This document shows, in pieces, positions 56,698 to 64,000 of a stretch of DNA of 64,000 nt. Each line of letters opens with the position of its first letter. Within the stretch, counting starts at the first letter, position 1. The DNA is taken from contig NC_082688.1 of the NCBI RefSeq assembly GCF_949987515.2, forward strand, positions 101,287,893-101,351,892, in the 5' to 3' direction. Source of the stretch: Delphinus delphis. Lineage: Eukaryota > Chordata > Mammalia > Artiodactyla > Delphinidae. A program made the translations under genes and the position numbers. The notes under the pieces are model-generated. The model saw only the letters and a list, made by a program, of their open reading frames with translations, ran no database searches and was not told the origin of the DNA.

Positions 56698-56906
56698 AAA
56701 AATGGTAGAGATGAACCGGTTTGCAGGGCAGAAATTGAGACACAGATGTAGAGAACAAACGTATGGATACAAAGGGGGGAAAGTGGTGGGGGTGGTGGTG
56801 GTGGGATGAATTGGGAGATTGGGATTGACATGTATCCACCAATATGTATAAAATGGATAACTAATAAGAACCTGCTATATAAAAATCAATAAAATAAAAT
56901 TAAAAA
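56698..56906 (+). repeat. L1 3' UTR and A-rich tail
   Basis: Includes a G/T-rich stretch (ggtggtggtgg) at about 56787-56803, then 'aaaatggataactaataag' and a degenerate A-rich end with 'aataaaataaaatt'. The same terminal phrases recur in the truncated L1 pieces of this window, which identifies them. Confidence 0.85.
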
Positions 56907-57184
56907 AAAAGAAATGGTCTTCCATGTAGCACACTGAGCACATCTGATGCCTCAGTACTGAGGCACTGCCAAGCAATTCAGAATAGAAATCAATTCATCC
57001 CATCTCATTAGTGATGCTTTGGTGTTTTAACAGGTTTCTATGCTGAAAATCTCACCAGCTGGACCCTGTGCCACTCAACATCCCACCTTCAGAACTGAAT
57101 TATCAGACACAAGGCCAATGTAATGTCATACTCCTGCCTGGGTTCACTTGGATCTTCAACTGAGAGAACGCTCAGAAAGAAGAG

Positions 57185-57310
57185 TGAGAAATCTAAAAAA
57201 GAGTGGAGATATATATATATGTACATGGATAACTGACTCACTTTGCTGTACAGCAGAAACTAACAAAATATTGTAAAGCAACTATACTCTAATACAAGTG
57301 AATTTAAAAA
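57185..57310 (+). repeat. L1 3' end, truncated
   Basis: Carries 'aactgactcactttgctgta', 'agcagaaactaacaaa' and 'agcaactatactctaata', then an A-rich tail. A CHR SINE sits directly after it with its own A/G-rich flanking repeat, suggesting the SINE landed in the L1 tail. Confidence 0.8.
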
Positions 57311-57321
57311 AAGGGAAAGAC

Positions 57322-57527
57322 GGGGCTTCCCTGGTGGTGCAGTGGCTGAGAGTCCTCCTGCCGATGCAGGGGGCACGGGTTCGTGCCCTGGTCAGGGAAG
57401 ATCCCACATGCCGCGGAGCGGCTGGGCCCGTGAGCCATGGCCGCTGAGCCTGCGCGTCCGGAGCCTGTGCTCTGCAATGGGAGAGGCCACAGCAGTGAGA
57501 GGCCTGCGAACCGCAAAAAAAAAAAAA
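57322..57527 (+). mobile_element. CHR-type cetacean SINE (copy 3)
   Basis: The body starts 'ggggcttccctggtggtgca', with B-box-like 'gggttcgtgcc' and a 13-base A tail at 57515-57527. Likely target-site duplication is the A-rich 'aaaaaaagggaaag' before it and a close variant after it. Frames over it are repeat translation. Confidence 0.9.
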
Positions 57528-57769
57528 GGAAAGGAGAGTGCTAGAATGAACATCATTTCAGGATCACAGAACAGCCAAAATATGATCTTCTTCACTAGGA
57601 ACTCCCCCACTCAGTGACACTTCTAAAAGCAAACAAGCAAAAACTAGAAACAGAGACCAATAATCCTGGTAAATTTCAGAGGGGAAAAAAATGGCATAAA
57701 AATAACAAAATGAATCACAAATATGGATTGATAGCATTTAGGTTCTTCTTGTTTCATTATCCATTTACT

Positions 57770-58050
57770 TCATTATTCAACAAGGATTCATTGCACACTT
57801 GCTGTGTTGGAGGTATTGTTCTAGGGACATGAAGATATACAGGTGGATAAAGCTCTGCCCTAAGAAACCCAACCCTCACGGGAAAGCAAAATAGGCCTCT
57901 AAATGGATGGTCATAAAATAGTGTGATGAAAGGCACAAAGGAGGAAGGCAGTAGATGGGGTTGCCCAGGGGAAGGAAGAGGAGGTGTGTACCATTTGGCA
58001 GAGTGGAGAAGCCTTCAAAAAGGCATGTGAGTTTCCAGATAGAAAGTACC
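57770..58050 (+). repeat. L1M 3' UTR-like fragment
   Basis: Contains 'ttgttctagggacatgaaga' and 'ctctgccctaagaaa', typical of the L1M 3' UTR, plus an AGG-rich stretch. Diverged. Confidence 0.45.
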
Positions 58051-58071
58051 CACCTTAAAAGTTACAGTGTA

Positions 58072-58419
58072 ATATAGCTGATTCACTTTGTTATACAGCA
58101 GAAACTAACACAACATTGTACAGCAATTATACTCCAATAAAGATGTTAAAAAGGACTTCCCTGGTGACGCAGTGGTTAAGAATCCGCCTGCCAATGCAGG
58201 GGACGCGGGTTCGAGCCCTGGTCTGGGAAGATCCCACATGCCACAGACCAACGAAGCCTGTGCACCACAACTACTGAGCCTGCACTCTAGAGCCCACGAG
58301 CCATGATGGTTGAAGCCCGCGTGCTTAGAGCCGTGCTCCGCAACAAGAGAAGCCACCGCAATGAGAAGCCCACGTGCAGCAACGAAGACCTGATGCAGCC
58401 AAAAATTAATTAATTAAAA
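58072..58419 (+). mobile_element. Composite L1-tail + CHR SINE (copy 4) within one target-site duplication
   Basis: The left part (58072-58152) is the last 80 bases of an L1: 'gctgattcactttgttatac', 'cagcagaaactaacacaaca', 'ccaataaagatgtt' and a short A run. The right part (58153-58419) is a longer, more diverged CHR SINE variant, starting 'ggacttccctggtgacgcag' and ending in 'aattaattaattaaaaa'. The pair is bounded by 'aaaagttacagtgta' at 58057-58071 and the same with one C/T change at 58420-58434. No separate duplication flanks the SINE alone, so both parts may have been inserted in one event. A SINE landing in an existing L1 tail is the alternative. Confidence 0.75.
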
Positions 58420-58439
58420 AAAAGTTATAGTGTACTGAA

Positions 58440-59640
58440 ATTTCAAATCACCAGTTTTAAAAAGAAGAACTCAAAACCTCAGAGGCAAGTTATAGGTTAT
58501 AAAGAGGAATCAAAATCAGGGATATCATTATATTTCTCAATACCGTATAGGAGGTTGGGAGAAAACAGATCAATGCCTTCAAATACTGAGGAAAAATGTT
58601 TTTCAAACCGGAAGTCTAAACTCAGCTAAACTTCATAATCAAGTATGAAGGTAGAATAAACATTTTCACCATGCAAGCTTTCAAAATTTTAGCTGTTATT
58701 CACCTACTGGAAGTTGGTAGAGGAGGTGCTCCAAAATGTACGAGAATAAAAGGATAAAGAAGACAAAAGATTTGAGGAACAGATGATTCAACATAGTAGA
58801 AAAGTAAAGGAAATTTCCCAGATGTGGGTGGAGGGAGGTCCCAGGATGACTGCTGTCCTAGGGAGTCCCAGAAAGTCTCTGGTCAGATTGCAGAAAGGAT
58901 AGAAAGCTCCAGAAGAGATGTCCTCAAGAGGAGATAAACAAAAACACAATAGTGGACCTGGCTGAGAACAAGGTGTCTTTACCATCCTGAGATGTGGTTT
59001 CCAGTTCTTCTAGAGCAGTGGTTCTCAGTGAGGGTGATTTTGTTCTTCAGGAGACATATGACAATGTCTGGAGACATTTTTGGTTGTTCCAACTAGATGG
59101 AGGTGTTAGAAGGAGACCAGTGACGCATCTAAATATCCTACAATGCACAAGACAGCCTCCTGCCCTTTACCATCCCATCCAAGAATTATCAGACCAAATT
59201 ATCAATAGATCCAAGGTAAAAAAAAAAAAACCCTGTCCTGGAGAGTTTAATACAAAAAAATTTTAATGGGGCTATTTGAAATCCAAGGAAAAAAATGTAC
59301 AAGGAAAGAAACGTAATCACCTATACTGTGCTGTTCAACTATGAGCGATATTTAAAACAACTGTGCTATACCTATTTTGGAAAGATTAGGAAACAAGTGG
59401 TAAGAAGAAGGAGATAAAAGAGTGGTGAGTCTTTATCGTTCTCAGATGGAAGATGGAAGATGGAAGATAATTCCTAAATTGACAAATGTACCAATGGAAA
59501 CATAAGTGACTTATTTAGAAATATGGAGGTATCTGGTAGTGGAAATAACTTACAGTACTGGTTGTTTAGTGTATAGTGACTGGGAAAGTATGGGGCAGGA
59601 GCTCCTATCTTTCATTATAAATCTTGAATATCATTTGATA
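58440..59640 (+). repeat. HAL1/old L1 fragment
   Basis: HAL1-like text in sense orientation: 'aatgccttcaaatactgagg', 'taaacattttcaccatgcaa', 'gaggaggtgctccaaaatgt' and 'cccaggatgactgctgtcc'. Interrupted by a DNA transposon at 59016-59215. No frame survives. Confidence 0.6.
59016..59215 (+). repeat. MER20-like hAT-Charlie DNA transposon
   Basis: It begins 'cagtggttctcagtgagggt' and continues 'gacaatgtctggagacattt' and 'cctacaatgcacaagacagc', as the 200-bp MER20 consensus does. Near complete at the 5' end. It is inserted in the HAL1 fragment. The family name is from memory. Confidence 0.65.
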
Positions 59641-59659
59641 TTTTAAACTATATGTATGT

Positions 59660-61905
59660 TTCATGAAAAAAAAAATACCTTTAATGGACATAAGTTCTCT
59701 GTTCATCCTGAGACCCAGTAATCTAATTCAGAAATTAGACTTCTGGTACCTGTAAATGAGTAAATAACTTAGACAATTTTGATGAAAATGTAATATTTTA
59801 ATTTTCTGATTGAGACACCAAAAGATGTAATTTTTCTGATCTCTGCAATATATTTTCCTTTATATTTCAAGTTGGTTTCCCCCAGTGGAGAATTCAGGCT
59901 GGGCAGACTAAAGGGAGTGTATAGAGGGGCTGATTCATCAAGCACCAAGATGGTTCCATCAACATCCTGCCAGAGGGCCCATGTAAAATTGTGATTAAGA
60001 GACATAATTGAGGCTGACCCAAAGAGACATGTGCAGAGTGGGTCCTTAAACTGCAATACAGGAAGCATCAAGAGCCCACATAGTGAAAATCAACTGTAAT
60101 TGGAGAGCTTGGCAATTTGGAGAGAACTGGCTGGAATGAGAAGACTAGGAGGTGTCCTGGAATAACCAGAGAGGTGGAAGCCCATGACCGCCACTAAGGT
60201 TGTGCAAATTCTCCATAGACATCAGCATCTGTGAGTTCACCCAGTAAAGAGGAGGGAGCAAAGAAGAATGTCACACTATCTCATGAAAGGAAGACTCAAA
60301 AACTGAACAAATACACAAAGGGTAAATTGTTCTCTTACTGTGAAATTCGATGCATGACTTCTGTAAACCACCCTAAATTAATGAAATAGATGAGATTACC
60401 AGTCTTCAAGTGATCAAGACAGAACCCTGCTTTGCTGCAATGCTGAAACAGCATCAATGGATGACAGTGTCACTAGAAATCTGATTGACTTCACAAAGCA
60501 TCCTGCTTTTGACTAAGGAGCCTAGCATTGAGGGCTTGTTTCTTCTGGGTAATGGGTTTACTTACCTCTTTGCTTTAAGGGGCACTGCTAACATAGGCCT
60601 GTTATAATCAAGTCTTCAATAATACACAAGGATTTTTTTAAGTGATTTACTATTTTAATTAGATGTGGTGGTGATTAAACTATCTTGCATTACACTACAG
60701 TAGTTAGAAGATGACAGTGCAGTTTTCTTCTTATTACTGAGAATAATTTTTATTAGCAGATTCAGAGGATGCACACATGTATAAGTAGAGATGGTTTTTA
60801 AAAGAGGAATAGCTATGTCACAAGAAAAATATTAAAAATCCACTAAGCTAATGATGCTAATACTTGCATTCGTGTGGTTAAAATCCTTGTCTTTTTCATA
60901 CCAAATTTTTCAGCTATGCGTATTGTTCACTATATAATTTTTCTCTTAACCACAGGAGGTACAAAGTTGCTCCTTAAGACAACTGCATTCGGGCATGATA
61001 TTAGAAATAGAAGAACTACAAGTTTGGTTTTAGTTAGTTTTTTATAAAGCCAATGATAACCAAGGAAATTATGGTATTTCTAATGGCAACCAGAGTAGGG
61101 TAGGAAGCTCAAGACATGGTCTGCAGTACACCTTGGTGCTGTGTGGGTTTGGGTTGGTTTGGGAGGTAAGGATGTATCTGATAGGAAACAAAAGATAATT
61201 TAAATCATCCTTGTTATCAAGTCACTTATATCAGCTTGGGAATAAAGGCTAATTTGTCGAGAAAAAAATCCCGTGTTAAGTGTCAAGCACTCACCTCAGA
61301 TAGAAGAGGAACACAGTGTGAACTACCTCACGTGTGAATGTCTATGGGTTTGAACCCCAAAGACCTTGCAAAACACTGTCTTTCAGGCTCCAAACTTTGG
61401 CCATTGCAGGGAAGAGAAAGTAAAGGAGGCAAGGAAATGAGTAAATTTCTCTCTATATGTTTGCATAATTTACTAGTTAAAAGCAAAGGAGATTACTTTT
61501 TGTAATTTAAAAAGAAATAATGTGTTTTTTAAGATAGATAAATGAGTCACGCCTGATTTCCCATCTCCATTCTCAGCATAGAAAATGGCTTGTTGATGTC
61601 CTAAACAGAGTCAGAACCAGAACAAATAATCTTCTGTAATAAGGGCATCGCATCCTCGGCCTCTGCTACCACAGAAGGTGGATCGTTAAGTGCATTTTCA
61701 GCCCCACCGCCCACCCCTCTCCTAAGTAAAAAGCCACTCAGAGTTCCCCGTCTACCCTGTGTGCTACTGGGGGAGAAGCACTTAGGATGAAGATATTTGG
61801 TCATTCTTTACTTCAATGTGGCTTCTATACTGAATAATATGAGAGAGAAATCCTAGTTTTAAAAAAACTTGGGAGGACACTAAGTATACTTTAGATGCTT
61901 TACCA
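59660..61905. other. Intergenic DNA, no gene recognised
   Basis: No supported exon, RNA gene or clear repeat. The minus-strand frame at 59769-60071 has no family motif and is taken as chance. Confidence 0.5.
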
Positions 61906-61907
61906 TC

Positions 61908-62020
61908 TTTTTTTTTTTAACATCTTTATTGGAGTATAATTGCTTTGCAATGGTGTTTTAGTTTCTGCTTTATAACAAAGTGAATCAGCTACACATATAC
62001 ATATATCCCCATATTTCCTA
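61908..62020 (-). repeat. L1 3' end, truncated, antisense
   Basis: A T-run, then 'aacatctttattggagtata', then the reverse complement of the L1 terminal phrase ('tttctgctttataacaaagt'). The only clear minus-strand copy of the young L1 tail here. Confidence 0.85.
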
Positions 62021-62799
62021 CCATCTTTTTTAGACTCTCCTGAAACCCTAATCACACATTTTTCCAAAATAGCAAATTCTCTTCTTGCTACTCTTTTCAT
62101 TGACATTCATCAATTACCCACTCTGAGTGCGGCATCTGTGATCTGCCTAGACCCTGTTGGCTACAACATCAAAATTCTGCTTAGTTTCACGCAGAGGTGG
62201 GGAGAATATTCACCCTTTTTCCTGGTTTGGTGCCACATGCAATTACATGAGCCCTAAAACAGATCAGTTTCTATACAGTTAAGTCATGAAAATCTCATGA
62301 AACTCAGTTTCCTACGATCTTAGGAAACAGGCAAAAAGAAAAAAATGTAATAATTCTCTCCATCCTTCTCATTAGGCCCTGCTCCTATTCACAGCACCCC
62401 TGTCAGGCATAAAATATGGATACAAAGAGACATGGCTGACAGGGGCATGAGGAAGGAAGGCTTCGCCTAGAGGGATTGAGTTCCAATACAGAAGCGTGCA
62501 CGCTGAGGGGGTAGGGAAGGGTGTAAGCGGCAGAGGTAAGAAATTCAAAATTACAAAGGTTGGACTAATCAGAAAAGCTTTGATGGAGAAGATAAAGCCA
62601 ACTTGACCTTGATAGAGAAAAAGGATTTGGGACTAGAGAGCCTGGAGCGCATTTCAGGGGTGGGTAACATTTATGTAAAGATAACGAGGTAGAACATTAA
62701 AAGACTGTGGACAGCAGGTGCTGGGGAGTCAGGGGAGATGGGGTTGAATGGGTCAACAAAGCCATTCAATAGAAGAACTTGAAAGCTAGTTAGAAATAT

Positions 62800-63145
62800 T
62801 TAAATTAAGACTCCACAGAAAGGGTACAAAGGAACTTATCTACAAAACAGAGAGTCACAGATGTAGAAAACAAACTTATGGCTATCAGTGGTAAGGCGGG
62901 GAGGGATGAACTGGGAGACTGGGATTGACACATACACACTATGAGATATAAAATAGATAACTAACAAGGACCTACTGTGTAGCACAGGGCACTCTATGCA
63001 ATACTCTGTAATTGCCTATAAGGGAAAGGAACCTAAAAAAGAGTGGATGTATGTATAGGTATAACTGATTCCCTTTGTATACACAGGAAACTACCACAAC
63101 ACTGTAAATCAACTAGACACCAATAGAAATTTTTTTTAAAGAAAT
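62800..63145 (+). repeat. L1 3' end, truncated
   Basis: Carries 'agagtcacagatgtagaaaa', 'aaatagataactaacaagga', 'cacaacactgtaaatcaact' and an A/T tail near 63130. Closely similar to the copy at 45425-45805. Confidence 0.85.
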
Positions 63146-63839
63146 ATTTAAATTAGATGTAGTCAGCAATAGGAAAACATTAAAGTTATAAACTAAACAT
63201 GACCAGATCACTGGGAGGAATTGTTTCCGCAATTTGGGTTAATTTAATAGGATTTTGGAGTTGTGAAGGTGCTCTCCTCAGAACCACCACGTTAGACTTT
63301 CAGGAAGACGTGGGAACCAATAGAGCCAAGACAATTCTTCTATAATGGCCCATTTGGAAATCCTGAAATCTTTAGTTAAGAGAGTTATGGCATTTTGCTA
63401 AATCTCTGCAAGGAGGAGAGGTGACAGATAAATAGGCCTAGGACACAATTCTGAGTTTGGAAACTGCAAAGCTGTCCAAGTGTCTAGAAACTCACCCAAA
63501 AGTGACTGCCACACAGGAAAGTTTCCCTAATTTCCATTTCTTAAAAAATGAGTCAATAATTCTTTAGGTTTATGCTACATCTGACACATTGCTTGATTGG
63601 CAGTCTAAAAGAAGCAATAGTGTAGAAAAGGGCAAAGAGATGAAAATGACCAGAATTGGCTGCAAGCAAAGTCAATCTATCATGAATGGACTCCAGTAAG
63701 ATTACAAGGTCATAAAATGCCCTATGCTTTTTGATCATCTAAACGGCTGCACATGACTTTTTCTTTATAATCTCATAGAGAAGAATAAGAAATACAAAAT
63801 TAGTGGAGGGGAATAAAACTAACATGTTTCCGAACATTT

Positions 63840-64000
63840 AAGGGTCGAGGTCTGTGCTATGTTCTTTGCATTTCCTCATTCACTCTCAGTTTTATTAAGC
63901 CTAGGGGTGTTAAGTAGTTTGTTCAGGATCACACAGCACCAGGTTGTAAGTTAGGATGCACCATCTTCAACAATCAATGACTTCCACGTGCTTCTCACCT
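63840..64000 (+). repeat. MIR-like remnant at window end
   Basis: 'tctgtgctatgttctttgca' followed by 'agtttgttcaggatcacaca' fits the MIR core. The window ends nearby. 63150-63840 shows nothing recognisable. Confidence 0.45.

Larger units (their letters stand above)
51027..56906 (+). mobile_element. Near-full-length L1 LINE, inactivated
   Basis: The element runs from 'tgagattggttcaagatggc', a typical L1 5' UTR start, to an A-rich tail after 'aatcaataaaataaaatt'. Length is about 5.9 kb. It is flanked by a 16-bp target-site duplication, aaaagaaatgatcttc at 51011-51026 and the same with one mismatch at 56907-56922. It holds ORF1 (51928-52827) and ORF2 (52887-56697), both broken by stops and frameshifts, so it cannot move on its own. 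The single duplication mismatch and the legible ORF2 point to a moderately young insertion, after the ancient L1M pieces nearby. It is of the cetartiodactyl L1 type. No other element interrupts it. Confidence 0.93.

Overview
The window is mammalian nuclear DNA and looks cetacean. Four tRNA-derived SINE copies with the 'cttccctggtgg' start used by the CHR families of whales and their relatives lie at about 3.1, 47.4, 57.3 and 58.2 kb. A near-full-length L1 of the cetartiodactyl type fills 51.0-56.9 kb, and ancient MIR, L2, MER5 and L1M/HAL1 remnants are scattered throughout. There are no bacterial-style genes. Most open frames here are chance or repeat-derived.

The only gene I recognise is ADAM7, the epididymis-expressed member of the disintegrin-metalloprotease family, on the + strand. 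Seventeen exons can be placed between 12045 and 38443 from splice sites, intron phases and similarity to the mammalian protein as I remember it. They cover the later prodomain, metalloprotease-like domain, disintegrin domain, cysteine-rich/EGF-like region, transmembrane helix and most of the cytoplasmic tail. The signal-peptide and first prodomain exons were not found and probably lie upstream of the window. The short last coding exon was not found either.

This copy appears to be a unitary pseudogene. Three consecutive metalloprotease exons are broken: TAA at 22455-22457, TAA at 24544-24546, and TGA at 26124-26126 in an exon that also carries two surplus bases. A further surplus base in the transmembrane exon (37649-37755) puts the tail out of frame. 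One donor reads GC instead of GT (30021), and two cysteines expected in the extracellular domains are replaced. All other exons remain open, so the decay looks modest in age.

Layout: 1-12 kb, probable intron or upstream DNA rich in ancient L1, L2 and MIR; 12-38.4 kb, ADAM7 exons and introns with several L1 fragments; 38.4-51 kb, intergenic DNA with L1 3' tails, a SINE, a MIR and a CTCF-like motif; 51-57 kb, the full-length L1 with target-site duplications; 57-64 kb, a dense retroposon cluster including a possible L1/SINE chimera within one target-site duplication. In other mammals ADAM7 lies beside ADAM28 and ADAMDEC1, with a long intergenic stretch toward the neurofilament genes, which fits the gene-poor right half.

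I found no convincing novel system. The most notable items are the lesion series in ADAM7, the chimeric retroposon, the nested transposons and the CTCF-like site. Repeat family names are from memory of consensus sequences and their boundaries are approximate.
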